Assembly: GCA_001796865.1 (NCBI GenBank)
Contig: MGNQ01000026.1
Coordinates: 345 to 15,123, forward strand
From: Chloroflexi bacterium RBG_16_56_11
Lineage (GTDB): Bacteria; Chloroflexota; Dehalococcoidia; Dehalococcoidales; RBG-16-60-22
DNA length: 14,779 nt
Direction of reading: 5' to 3'
Shown: piece after piece, positions 1 to 7,440 of the stretch
Numbering within the stretch: the first letter of the stretch is position 1
Layout: every line of letters starts with the position of its first letter
Notes under the pieces: generated by a model
The model's database searches: none
Seen by the model: only the letters and a program-made list of their open reading frames with translations
What the model was told of the DNA's origin: nothing
Program-made: the position numbers and the translations under genes

Positions 1-37
1 TGAACATCGTTACCTGCGTATCTGCTTTTCCTCTCAT
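1..37 (-). CDS. IS5-type transposase, first 12 codons only (runs off window)
   Basis: An ATG at 37 on the minus strand opens a frame that leaves the window after 12 codons, beginning MRGKADTQVTMF. The transposase at the right edge begins MRGNKEIQVTML, and the 91 bases in front of both ATGs align without gaps, so I read this as the N-terminus of a related transposase. No catalytic region is visible here, so it cannot be judged whether the gene is intact. Confidence 0.7.
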   Translation of the reverse strand, partial: MRGKADTQVTMF

Positions 38-128
38 CAAGGCCTCCAATGAATTCGTTGGCATTAATCTACCATAATCCATAAGCTAAGTCAGCTGCCC
101 AAAGGGGACTTTTTCATCACCCTGCTAG
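1..128 (-). mobile_element. Left flanking IS5-type element, transposase-proximal end
   Basis: Read on the minus strand, the element starts at about 124-128 with CTAG followed by CAGGGTGATGAAAAAG. After a 91-base leader comes the transposase ATG at 37. The leader matches the right-hand element (14296-14386) at about 71 of 91 positions by hand count, with no gaps. IS5-group elements favour YTAR targets such as CTAG, so the CTAG may be target DNA rather than element. The far end lies outside the window. The roughly 78% identity means this is a diverged relative, not a recent duplicate. Confidence 0.7.
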
Positions 129-240
129 GCACCTTTATACCAGCGGCATCAGCTAATATTTTAACTTCCGCTTCGCCCAATTCTCGCTTGATCATTCTCC
201 CCGTTGCCAGCGCGGCGCCCGTTTGAGGTCTTCTATGCAT
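91..240 (-). pseudogene. 5' fragment of a gene cut by the left IS element
   Basis: An ATG at 240 lies 4 bases after the esterase stop codon and opens a 49-codon frame on the same strand. The first 38 codons read like a protein N-terminus (MHRRPQTGAALATGRMIKRE, then LGEAEVKILADAAGIKVP). The remaining codons fall inside the IS leader and end at a TGA at 91-93. The gene therefore seems to have been truncated at the CTAG at 125-128. The pattern L-x-E-x-E-x-K-x-L, then GI-x-VP, resembles the opening of ATP-grasp domains of NDP-forming acyl-CoA synthetases, but 38 residues are too few for a firm call. The tight spacing suggests it was the second gene of an esterase operon. Confidence 0.45.
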
Positions 241-244
241 TTTC

Positions 245-1699
245 TTAAATAACGTTAAACCAGGGCTCGCCAGAGAAACTGCGAATGGAGATGCGGTGTT
301 CGAAAGCTAAGTACTTTTTTACCCCCGAAGAAAATTTGGGCCAGTGTGTAAGACCTTCAACATCGGGAGAACCTGTTTGACAGAACCGCACCCAGTATTT
401 CATCATCGCTTCAGAGATATTTTTGTCTTTCCGGTCGTAACCGTTTCCGTTCAGATTCCCGAATACATAGGGTATTTCCGTCCCGTGACTGGCACCGAGC
501 CCGGCAGCCGTGTTTCCAGGAGAAGAACGGCCAAACCGGTAAACAAAAACATCTCCCCCCAACCCGCTCAAGGTAATGGCCAACTCATACACCGGAATAG
601 TAAACAGGCGGCAAGTAAACAGGTATGAAAAATGTTCTAAAGCCTCCTGGTCTGAATTGGCCGGGAAACAGGCAAGCAGCGCCTCTGCTTTGTCTTTAAA
701 ATTCTGTTTAACGAACGATTTATAGCTTTCCGCCGTGACCCGTGATATCATGTTCTTGAAGAAATTGACCTCGTCTTTATTACTGCCGATAAGCAAAGGA
801 ACCCGGGCCTTTTCCTGTAGGGTTTTATCCTGATTTTTCACGATAACATCGTCAAGAACCGGGGCGAAACGCAGTTTCCTGGGCTGTTCATCCTTTCCAG
901 ATAAATTACGCCCAACCTCCATGAGTTTTTCCACCGGGATACGGCGCATTTCATCGATGTCATCAGCTCCCAAAGCTTGCTGGAAAGCGCACCCGTCCTG
1001 AACAGCTTCTTCGTACGGTGTTTCGCGGGGAGGGCAAAGAAACCCGCCGCTCTGGCAAATGGCTTTTTTAAACAAACCCCGGGCCCAGGGCGATGAACAC
1101 AGCAAGGCCACGCTCATGGCTCCGGCAGACTGCCCGAAAACGGTAATATTATCAGGATTCCCACCAAAGTTAGAGATGTTATCGCGCAGCCAGCGTAAAG
1201 CGCAAATCTGGTCCTGTATCCCATAGTTTCCGCTTAAACCGTGTCCGGACTCTTTTTCCAGCGATTGAAGAGCCAAGTTACCCAGAGGGCCGAGACGATA
1301 GTTGAAGGTGACGAGTACTACTCCCCGCAGAGCAAAAGCTGTGCCGTCGTATTCAGATAAGGAACCCGACCCTACCATAAACCCACCGCCGTGTATCCAG
1401 ACCATGACGGGCATCTTTCCTTCGAGGGACCGCGTCCAGATATTAAGGTATAAGCAATCCTCACTTTGAATCGTTGATCTTTCATTTTCGGTTGGGGCAG
1501 GTGTTCTAAGCTGACAGGCAATGGGGCCGAACCGGGATTTTTTTATGCCTTTCCATGGTCGAGGAGGTTGGGGTGCGCGCCAGCGCAAGTCCCCGACCGG
1601 AGCTGCCGCATAGGGAACACCTAAGAATTTGTAAACGTGATTTTCTTCTCGGCCTTCAACAAGGCCCGATGAAACCCGGACGATTTGTTTATTGTTCAT
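245..1699 (-). CDS. Type-B carboxylesterase (alpha/beta hydrolase)
   Basis: A 484-residue serine esterase of the carboxylesterase type B / para-nitrobenzyl esterase family, which hydrolyses carboxylic esters. The N-terminal family signature YKFLGVPYAAAPVGDLRW is at 23-40. The SEDCLYLNIW signature is at 79-88, and the oxyanion-hole segment WIHGGGF at 101-107. The nucleophile elbow GQSAGA gives Ser191. The acid is probably Glu310 in SNKDEVNFF and the base His405 in GASHGTEIPYVFG, so the triad looks complete. Length is normal for bacterial members. There is no signal peptide, so it is probably cytoplasmic. The ATG at 1699 places the family N-terminus correctly, but only a weak AAGG lies upstream. 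It has its own likely promoter at 1736-1744 and probably shared a transcript with the truncated gene after it. The natural ester is unknown, and a link to the amino-group genes upstream is not demonstrated. Confidence 0.93.
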   Translation of the reverse strand: MNNKQIVRVSSGLVEGREENHVYKFLGVPYAAAPVGDLRWRAPQPPRPWKGIKKSRFGPIACQLRTPAPTENERSTIQSEDCLYLNIWTRSLEGKMPVMVWIHGGGFMVGSGSLSEYDGTAFALRGVVLVTFNYRLGPLGNLALQSLEKESGHGLSGNYGIQDQICALRWLRDNISNFGGNPDNITVFGQSAGAMSVALLCSSPWARGLFKKAICQSGGFLCPPRETPYEEAVQDGCAFQQALGADDIDEMRRIPVEKLMEVGRNLSGKDEQPRKLRFAPVLDDVIVKNQDKTLQEKARVPLLIGSNKDEVNFFKNMISRVTAESYKSFVKQNFKDKAEALLACFPANSDQEALEHFSYLFTCRLFTIPVYELAITLSGLGGDVFVYRFGRSSPGNTAAGLGASHGTEIPYVFGNLNGNGYDRKDKNISEAMMKYWVRFCQTGSPDVEGLTHWPKFSSGVKKYLAFEHRISIRSFSGEPWFNVI

Positions 1700-2066
1700 T
1701 TTCGCAACACTGCCTTATGATATATCAACCTAACGATTATAACAAACAAGTACGTAAGATGACCTTTGAAGAAAGTCACGATGTATCCAAACCTGAATAG
1801 GGAGAGCAGCACTCGGTCCGGCTTGCGCAGACATCAAAGAAAAGTCCGTTACTAAATCAACATAAGGATGTCAGGGTTATTTTGCAGATAGCGAAGACAA
1901 AAAACGCTTGCACCAGGAGTAGTTAAAAACGCAATGAGATTTTTTTTACACTCCCGTGTGGAAAATGTGTGAAGGACCAATTTTCATGATCCCTGAAGAA
2001 CAACGATATACTTCTTATCGAACGAATCATCAGGTCGCTTGTCCGGCAATCCGGGGTGGCAGACTA
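1700..2066. other. Intergenic spacer, aminotransferase to esterase
   Basis: These 367 bases hold no convincing gene. It is AT-richer than the flanking genes and carries a T8 run near 1941-1948 followed by a short ACAC/GTGT inverted repeat. That arrangement has the wrong polarity for a terminator of the minus-strand genes. The only signal I support is the extended -10 promoter near its left end. The spacing suggests that the esterase is transcribed separately from ald and the aminotransferase. Confidence 0.6.
1736..1744 (-). promoter_or_regulatory. Extended -10 promoter for the esterase
   Basis: The minus strand reads TGTTATAAT from 1744 to 1736. This is a perfect TATAAT preceded by the TGn extension, 36 bases before the esterase ATG. 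No good -35 box sits 16-18 bases further upstream, which is tolerated at extended -10 promoters. Confidence 0.5.
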
Positions 2067-3461
2067 TCAGTTGAATTTACGGCAGATATCCAGCAAGAGG
2101 TCAGTCGCCTTTTCCAGGTATTCCCTGGTGATGACCAGCGGAGGCATATAGCGGATCACGTTGTGACACCGCCCGCAGGGGACGGCAATGACGCCGCCGT
2201 TGAGCAGCCCGGCCAGAATATTCCCCATTTGTTCACCGCCAAGCGGTTCCCTGGTTTTCTTGTCTTTCACCAGTTCAACGCCGATGAAAAGGCCGCGGCC
2301 GCGGACATCTCCGATTATCCTGATTTTTCCCGACGCTTCCTTGAGCCGGGCCATGATCTCTTTACCGACCACGGCCGCCCTGTCCGTTAGGCCAATTTCC
2401 GCATCGGTCAATATCTCGATGTTGGTAATACAAACGGCTGCGGAAAGGGAGTTGGCGGCGAAAGTACCGGGCTGCGAAGATTCGACTAATTTATCGGCGA
2501 AATCTGATTTGAAAGTCAGTCCAGCCATAGGGAGGTCTCCGCCCATGCCTTTACCCCAGCAAAGCATGTCCGGCACGACTTTACTGTGCTCGATGGACCA
2601 CATTTTACCGCTCCTTCCGGCGCCGGCCTGGACTTCATCGGCGATGAAAAGCGCGCCCTTTTTCTCGCAGGCTTCTTTGACCATCTCGAGATAGCCGGGT
2701 GGAGGCACCAGGTAGCCGCCTTCCCCCTGCTGCGGCTCGATAATCAGCGCCGCCACGTCATCGGCCGCGGTATATGGGGTGTTGAGAACGTAGTCCACAT
2801 ATTTGGCGCACCGAAGCCCGCACCGCGGATATTCCAGCCCGAAGCAACAGCGGTAACAGTAGGCATAAGGGACGTGGATGACATAAGGCATGAGGGGCCC
2901 GAAGCCGTGCCGGTAGTGGTCGCCGGTGGTCAACGCCCCAGAACCGCACCACACGCCGTGATAGGCGCCGTGGAAAGCGACAATCTGGCTCTTCCCCGTC
3001 AGGTGGTGGGCGAACTTTATCGCGGTCTCCACCGCGCCGCTGCCGCTCTGGGTGAAATAGCTAACGCATTTACCGCGCAGGCCTTGCGGCATGATACCGG
3101 AGACTTTTTTAGCCAGTTCGGTGCGGCGGGTGCTCACCGCCTCGATGGCGTGCATCATCTTTCCCATCTGTTTTTCCACGGTTTTAATCACTTTCGGGTG
3201 GCGGCGGCCGACCGCGCTGACGGCCACACCTCCGGTAAGGTCGATGAAGAGGTTGCCATCGGGATCTTTGACCGTAGCACCCAGGCCCTCATCGAATACA
3301 GGGGGATTGGCGCCGCCGGGGCGGGTCAAAGATTCATATTTCGGCACGTCTTTGAGGACCTTCGAACTCAACGGACCGGGTATCGGGGTGACTATTTTGG
3401 GCGCTCCCGGGAAGGACAGCCGGGCAAGCTCTTTTTCAGTGATCATGGTTAAACCATCCAT
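2067..3461 (-). CDS. Class-III PLP aminotransferase (omega-amino acid / GABA type)
   Basis: A 464-residue PLP enzyme of aminotransferase class III, the fold of 4-aminobutyrate, ornithine and omega-amino acid:pyruvate aminotransferases. Visible landmarks are the substrate/cofactor segment SGSGAVETAIK (139-149), the HGAYHG loop (164-169), and the PLP-pyridine aspartate Asp275 in FIADEVQAGAGRSG. The Schiff-base lysine is Lys304 in CWGKGMGGDLPMAG. Residues 202-218 form a cysteine-rich insert (Cys202, 205, 206, 214, 218) between the two halves of the large domain. It follows ald by 23 bases on the same strand and is almost surely co-transcribed. With Ald it would form a pyruvate/alanine shuttle that strips amino groups. 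Class-III members differ greatly in amino donor, so the substrate is open; a racemase activity, known in this fold, is also possible. The start could be the ATG at 3461 or the one at 3446; neither has a good ribosome-binding site. Confidence 0.9.
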   Translation of the reverse strand: MDGLTMITEKELARLSFPGAPKIVTPIPGPLSSKVLKDVPKYESLTRPGGANPPVFDEGLGATVKDPDGNLFIDLTGGVAVSAVGRRHPKVIKTVEKQMGKMMHAIEAVSTRRTELAKKVSGIMPQGLRGKCVSYFTQSGSGAVETAIKFAHHLTGKSQIVAFHGAYHGVWCGSGALTTGDHYRHGFGPLMPYVIHVPYAYCYRCCFGLEYPRCGLRCAKYVDYVLNTPYTAADDVAALIIEPQQGEGGYLVPPPGYLEMVKEACEKKGALFIADEVQAGAGRSGKMWSIEHSKVVPDMLCWGKGMGGDLPMAGLTFKSDFADKLVESSQPGTFAANSLSAAVCITNIEILTDAEIGLTDRAAVVGKEIMARLKEASGKIRIIGDVRGRGLFIGVELVKDKKTREPLGGEQMGNILAGLLNGGVIAVPCGRCHNVIRYMPPLVITREYLEKATDLLLDICRKFN

Positions 3462-3484
3462 CAGCTTCAGATCATTTTACCGGC

Positions 3485-4594
3485 TCAATTCAAATCATAA
3501 TGCCGGTACTCGAGGCCTAAAGACTTTGCCACCGGTTCGGATACCAGCTGCCCACGGTAGACGTTTAGCCCTTTCTGTAATGAGACATCAAAACGCAAGG
3601 CTACCGTCGGACCAAGATCAGCCAGCTTTAAAATGTATGGGAGAGTGACGTTGGTTAAAGCGAAAGTCGAACTGCGGGAAACGGCGGACGGCATGTTCGC
3701 CACACAGTAATGCAGGACGCCTTCCACCACGAAGACCGGATCATCGTGGGTGGTGGGAACGGAAGTCTCGCAGCAGCCTCGCTGGTCAACGGCGACATCC
3801 ACCAGTACCGTCCCCTTCCTCATCCGGGTTAGCATCGGCCGCGTGATGAGCTTCTCCGCCCTGGCGCCGGGCACCAGCGTAGCCCCCACGATGAGGTCGG
3901 CCCCGGCCGTGGCTGCTTCGAGATTGCTTTTGTTAGAGGCGACGGTGACGAGACGGTCACCGAAAAGATTGTGAAGGTATCGCAGCCGGCCGATGTTGAC
4001 ATCCAATATCGTGACCCTTGCGCCCATACCCAGAGCCACCCCGGCGGCGTTCATTCCCACCGTTCCGCCGCCGATGATGACGACGCTGGCCGGCTTCACC
4101 CCGGGGACCCCGCCCAGCAATATCCCGCCGCCGCCGTGTTCCCGCTGCAGGCAGTAGGCGCCGACCTGCACGGAAAGCTTACCGGCGATCTCGCTCATCG
4201 GTTCCAGCAGAGGAAGAGAACCGTCCGGCAGCTGGACCGTCTCATAGGCTATCCCGATGACCTTTTTAGTCAGCAGGGCCCTGGTTAAATCCAATGAAGG
4301 GGCCAGGTGTAGGTAAGTGAACAATATCTGGCCTTCGTTCAGCAGATCCCACTCCTCCGGCAGGGGTTCCTTGACTTTGACAATCATCTCCGCCTGGCTA
4401 AAAACAGCATCCGCGGATTCCTTGACCTCCGCTCCGACTCGCCGGAACTCATCATCGGAGATGCCGCTGCCCTCTCCGGCGGCAGTCTCCAGAATCACGC
4501 GATGCCCGCTTTCGACCACGGCGCGCACCCCGGCGGGCACCATGCCCACGCGGTATTCGTTGCGTTTAATTTCTTTGAGAATACCGATAATCAC
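3485..4594 (-). CDS. ald: Alanine dehydrogenase
   Basis: A cytoplasmic NAD-dependent L-alanine dehydrogenase of 369 residues, the usual length. It reversibly converts alanine, NAD and water to pyruvate, ammonium and NADH. The expected active-site residues are present: Arg15 and Lys75 for pyruvate binding, His96, and Asp270 in DVAVDQRG. The Rossmann glycine motif GGGTVG is at 175-180 with the ribose-binding aspartate in ILDVN. The start is a GTG at 4594, giving the canonical MIIGILKEIK opening. Only a weak GGA lies upstream. It is the first gene of a two-gene unit with the aminotransferase and is divergent from the amidohydrolase. A promoter with a 16-bp operator-like element lies at 4651-4696. 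The pairing suggests alanine is an intermediate amino carrier. The sequence signature leaves little doubt about family; the in vivo direction is inferred from context. Confidence 0.96.
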   Translation of the reverse strand: MIIGILKEIKRNEYRVGMVPAGVRAVVESGHRVILETAAGEGSGISDDEFRRVGAEVKESADAVFSQAEMIVKVKEPLPEEWDLLNEGQILFTYLHLAPSLDLTRALLTKKVIGIAYETVQLPDGSLPLLEPMSEIAGKLSVQVGAYCLQREHGGGGILLGGVPGVKPASVVIIGGGTVGMNAAGVALGMGARVTILDVNIGRLRYLHNLFGDRLVTVASNKSNLEAATAGADLIVGATLVPGARAEKLITRPMLTRMRKGTVLVDVAVDQRGCCETSVPTTHDDPVFVVEGVLHYCVANMPSAVSRSSTFALTNVTLPYILKLADLGPTVALRFDVSLQKGLNVYRGQLVSEPVAKSLGLEYRHYDLN

Positions 4595-4650
4595 CGAGAT
4601 ATCCGGTCCAGGTTTCCTAAGAGTGCATTTCTCAAGCTTCCGCTTATTTT

Positions 4651-4696
4651 CAGTTAAACATTCGACATAAGCGTATTCAATGCCTCATTTGAGCTA
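4651..4696 (-). promoter_or_regulatory. ald promoter with operator-like element
   Basis: On the minus strand, TTGAAT (4680-4675), a 17-base spacer and TTAACT (4657-4652) form a promoter. A TG one base before the -10 gives an extended -10. Immediately upstream of the -35, with no gap, is the 16-bp TAGCTCAAATGAGGCA (4696-4681). The predicted start is near 4645, placing the element's centre at about -43.5. Almost the same block precedes the solute-binding-protein gene. Confidence 0.65.
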
Positions 4697-4707
4697 TTGA
4701 TAAATGA

Positions 4708-4752
4708 TAGCTGGTTCAAGCTATTGACTTGGCCCGAGGTGCCCGTTAGATT
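4708..4752 (+). promoter_or_regulatory. Amidohydrolase promoter with operator-like inverted repeat
   Basis: On the plus strand, TTGACT (4724-4729), a 17-base spacer and TAGATT (4747-4752) form a promoter with a predicted start near 4759. Abutting the -35 is TAGCTGGTTCAAGCTA (4708-4723), a perfect 5-bp inverted repeat with a 6-base centre at about -43.5. This is the best-formed copy of the element that also fronts ald and the binding-protein gene. The ald copy lies 11 bases away in the opposite orientation, so the conserved TAGCT half-sites of the two face each other. Confidence 0.6.
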
Positions 4753-4775
4753 TAAATTGTCCTCCAAATAAATTC

Positions 4776-4782
4776 TGGGAGA
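4776..4782 (+). promoter_or_regulatory. Ribosome-binding site of the amidohydrolase
   Basis: A TGGGAGA purine stretch ends 6 bases before the ATG at 4789 and supports that start. Confidence 0.5.
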
Positions 4783-4788
4783 TAAAAA

Positions 4789-6510
4789 ATGATATCGAAA
4801 CGCGCAGCTCCAGTAAGCCTCAAGGCAGACACGGTATTGATCAACGGGAATATCATCACGGTTGACGATGATTTTTCGATCCCCCAGGCGGTGGCGGTCA
4901 GGGACGGGAAAATAGTGGGCGCGGGGAAGAATGCGGAAATAAAGCCGCTGGCCGGCAAGGGCACACGGACTATCGACCTCAAAGGCGCCACCATGCTGCC
5001 GGGCATGAACGATACCCATTGCCACATTTCCGATTGGGCATTGACCCGTCCCCCTTTCATGCTGGAAACCAGATTTCCCACGGTTAAATCCATCGCCGAT
5101 ATTATCAAGATGGTGGTCGATAAAGCCAGTAAAGTGAAACCGGGGGAATGGATAATCGGTGAGGGGTGGGACGAAGGATACCTGAAAGAGTGCCTGGCCG
5201 ACCCCAGCCGCAAGCCGTCAAGGGAAGACCTGGATAAAGTTGCGCCGGACCATCCGGTCATTCTCACCGAGTATTCCGGTCACCGCTCCTGGGTTAACAG
5301 CCGGGCGCTGGAACTGGCGGGCATCACCCGCGATACTCCCGACCCCGTCGGCGGGAGAATAGGCCGGACCGGGACCGGGGAGCTTAGCGGCCTGCTTTAC
5401 GAAAGGGCCAGCATGGCGGTGCGGGAAAAAATACCCCCATGGTCTTACGAACAGCGGAAGACCGCCCTTTTAAACGCCATGGCCGAGCTGAATACCCTGG
5501 GGATTACCAGCTTTACCGATGCCGGGACCGACCGGGAAAAATGGGCTTGTTATAACGACGTCTACAACGAGTCCTTCAGGGAAGGCCGGTGGACCTGCCG
5601 TGTCAATATGCTCCTGATGCTGGGCGGCTTTGGTAAAACGAACCTCGAAGCTATCAGCGAGGCCTATAAATACGTCGGGGCCAGGTACAATTTCGGTGAC
5701 GACTGGCTGAAAGTCGGCGGGGCCAAGCTCGTGGCCGACGGCATACCGCCGCTGAAGACCGCCCTGATGTGGAAATCTTATCTCGACGGCACCTCCGGGC
5801 TGCTGGTCACGGAAGGCAACACCCTGGAAGAACAGGAACAAAGCCTGCGGGAGATGATAAAGATTGTCCACGCCAACCGCATGCAGATCGGGATCCACAG
5901 CTGCGGGGAACGCACCATAGACATCATCACCGACCAATACATGAAATGCCTTGAGGCCGACCCGTGGGACGCCCGCCACTATGTCATCCACAGCGACTTC
6001 GCCACGCCGCAGACCATCAGGAAAGTCGCGGAATTCGGCCGCCGCACCGGCCGCTCGCTGGCCTTCAACGTGCAGTCCCCGATCAAGTGGACGATATCCG
6101 ATTTTATGGCGACCGTCGTCGGTCCGGAGCGCGCCGCCTATCACTGGCCGCTAAGGACGATGCTGGACGCCGGGGCCAAAGTGGCCAACAGCTCGGATGC
6201 CCCGGTCATTTACCCGGACTGGCGGCCGGGCATCCAGGGAGCAGTATTAAGAGAGTCCAAGGCCACCGGGAAACCCTCCGGCCCGGAGCAATGCATCACC
6301 GTACAGGAGGCCATACGTACCTACACCATCAACGGAGCCTGGCTGGACCACAAGGAGAATACCAAGGGCTCCATCGAGCCCGGTAAACAGGCCGATTTCT
6401 GCGTGGTGGATAACGATTTACTCGCCATCGACCCGCATAAGATAGTAGACCTGAAAATCCTGATGACAATCTCCGGCGGGCGGGTGGTCTATGATGCGGG
6501 CGTCCTGTAA
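4789..6510 (+). CDS. Amidohydrolase family 3 protein (YtcJ/NfdA-like)
   Basis: A 573-residue metal-dependent hydrolase of the YtcJ-like branch of the amidohydrolase superfamily (amidohydrolase 3), which includes N-substituted formamide deformylase. A small beta domain occupies about residues 12-70 and 530-573 and flanks a TIM barrel. Metal ligands are visible: HxH as His77/His79 in GMNDTHCHI, Lys313 in GGAKLVADG, His370 in IGIHSCGE, His401 in VIHSDF, and Asp470 in NSSDAPV. There is no signal peptide, so it acts in the cytoplasm. It would hydrolyse an amide-type C-N bond, but the substrate cannot be read from sequence. It is divergent from ald under a shared regulatory region and convergent with the importer genes, with only 15 bases between the stop codons. 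Context suggests it cuts the imported compound and passes an amine or amino acid to the aminotransferase. The ATG is supported by a purine-rich site. Confidence 0.92.
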   Translation: MISKRAAPVSLKADTVLINGNIITVDDDFSIPQAVAVRDGKIVGAGKNAEIKPLAGKGTRTIDLKGATMLPGMNDTHCHISDWALTRPPFMLETRFPTVKSIADIIKMVVDKASKVKPGEWIIGEGWDEGYLKECLADPSRKPSREDLDKVAPDHPVILTEYSGHRSWVNSRALELAGITRDTPDPVGGRIGRTGTGELSGLLYERASMAVREKIPPWSYEQRKTALLNAMAELNTLGITSFTDAGTDREKWACYNDVYNESFREGRWTCRVNMLLMLGGFGKTNLEAISEAYKYVGARYNFGDDWLKVGGAKLVADGIPPLKTALMWKSYLDGTSGLLVTEGNTLEEQEQSLREMIKIVHANRMQIGIHSCGERTIDIITDQYMKCLEADPWDARHYVIHSDFATPQTIRKVAEFGRRTGRSLAFNVQSPIKWTISDFMATVVGPERAAYHWPLRTMLDAGAKVANSSDAPVIYPDWRPGIQGAVLRESKATGKPSGPEQCITVQEAIRTYTINGAWLDHKENTKGSIEPGKQADFCVVDNDLLAIDPHKIVDLKILMTISGGRVVYDAGVL

Positions 6511-6525
6511 ACGGCACATCGTAAG

Positions 6526-7440
6526 TTATAATGTACCGCGCAGCCGGGGATCGAGGGCGTCCCGCAAGCCGTCGCCAACCATGTTAAATGCGAAGACCAC
6601 CAGCATGATCGCGACGCCGGGGTCGGTCGAAAGAACCGGGTTGGTCAGCAGGTAGATTCGTCCGTCATTAATCATCGTTCCCCAGGCCGCCGCCGGCGGT
6701 TCGATGCCGATGCCCAGAAAACTTAACCCGGCCTCGGTCAATATCGCCGCACCAATCTGCATGGTGACCAGCACGATAAGCGGTGGCAGGCGGTTTGGGA
6801 AGACGTGACGCAGCATGATGCGGGCGCTGCCCGCGCCCAGAGAACACGCCGCCAGGACGTAATCGTTTTCTTTAACGGAGAGGACCTGTCCGCACATCAG
6901 CCTGGCATACCCCGGCAGCATGGCGATGCCAAGGGCTATCATGACGTTCTTGATGCCACCCCCCAGCAGCGCTGCCACGACCAGAGCCATCAAGATCATC
7001 GGGAAACACATAAGAGAGTCAATAAACCGCATGCAAACGGCGTTAGCCCAGCCGGTAAAATATCCGGCAATCATTCCTAAAGCCATGCCGGCTGTGGCGG
7101 CAATGCATAATGCCACCAACCCTACCATCAGCGAGTTACGCGCGCCAAATATTATCCGGCTTAACGTGTCCCTGCCCAGGGCATCGGTCCCCAGCCAGTG
7201 CGCGCGGGAAGCCGGCTGCAGCGTCTGGTCCAGCTGCTGGTCATAGGGGTCATAAGGAGCCAGCCAGGGGGCAAAACCCGCCGCCAACACCAGTATAATG
7301 ATTATGACTAAGCCGAAGATAACCACGCCCCGCCCGAACATCACCCTGCGGACATAGCTGAATTCACTAAGGCGGGGCGGAGCAGCGGCTACTCCGGTAG
7401 CTGGGGTTTTACCGCGGTTGTCCAAGGTACCGCTATCCAT
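6526..7440 (-). CDS. ABC transporter permease, DppC/OppC type
   Basis: The second inner-membrane permease of a peptide/nickel-type (Dpp/Opp) ABC importer. A cytoplasmic N-terminal tail of about 25 residues precedes a first hydrophobic helix (VVIFGLVIIIILVLAAGFAP). The family motif HWLGTDALGRDTLSRII follows it. About five further membrane segments follow, and the EAA loop contacting the ATPase is LAACSLGAGSARIMLRHVFP. I chose the ATG at 7440 (304 residues) over an upstream ATG at 7479. The internal one overlaps the end of the DppB-type gene by 8 bases (ATGGATAG), has GAGG 7 bases upstream, and begins directly with the expected tail. This overlap implies translational coupling. It is the last gene of its operon in the window, and no ATPase gene follows; the next gene is the convergent amidohydrolase. 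Confidence 0.92.
   Translation of the reverse strand: MDSGTLDNRGKTPATGVAAAPPRLSEFSYVRRVMFGRGVVIFGLVIIIILVLAAGFAPWLAPYDPYDQQLDQTLQPASRAHWLGTDALGRDTLSRIIFGARNSLMVGLVALCIAATAGMALGMIAGYFTGWANAVCMRFIDSLMCFPMILMALVVAALLGGGIKNVMIALGIAMLPGYARLMCGQVLSVKENDYVLAACSLGAGSARIMLRHVFPNRLPPLIVLVTMQIGAAILTEAGLSFLGIGIEPPAAAWGTMINDGRIYLLTNPVLSTDPGVAIMLVVFAFNMVGDGLRDALDPRLRGTL

Noticed and set aside
1941..1961. Terminator for the ald-aminotransferase unit
   Set aside because: The T8 run precedes the small hairpin on the plus strand, the wrong polarity for minus-strand transcription, and the stem is only 4 bp.
2586..3452. Long plus-strand frame (288 codons) opposite the aminotransferase
   Set aside because: It lies entirely over the aminotransferase gene, whose family motifs are unmistakable; the opposite frame has no recognisable domain and results from the high GC third positions.
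5470..6144. 224-codon minus-strand frame
   Set aside because: It is the antisense shadow of the amidohydrolase, with no motifs of its own.
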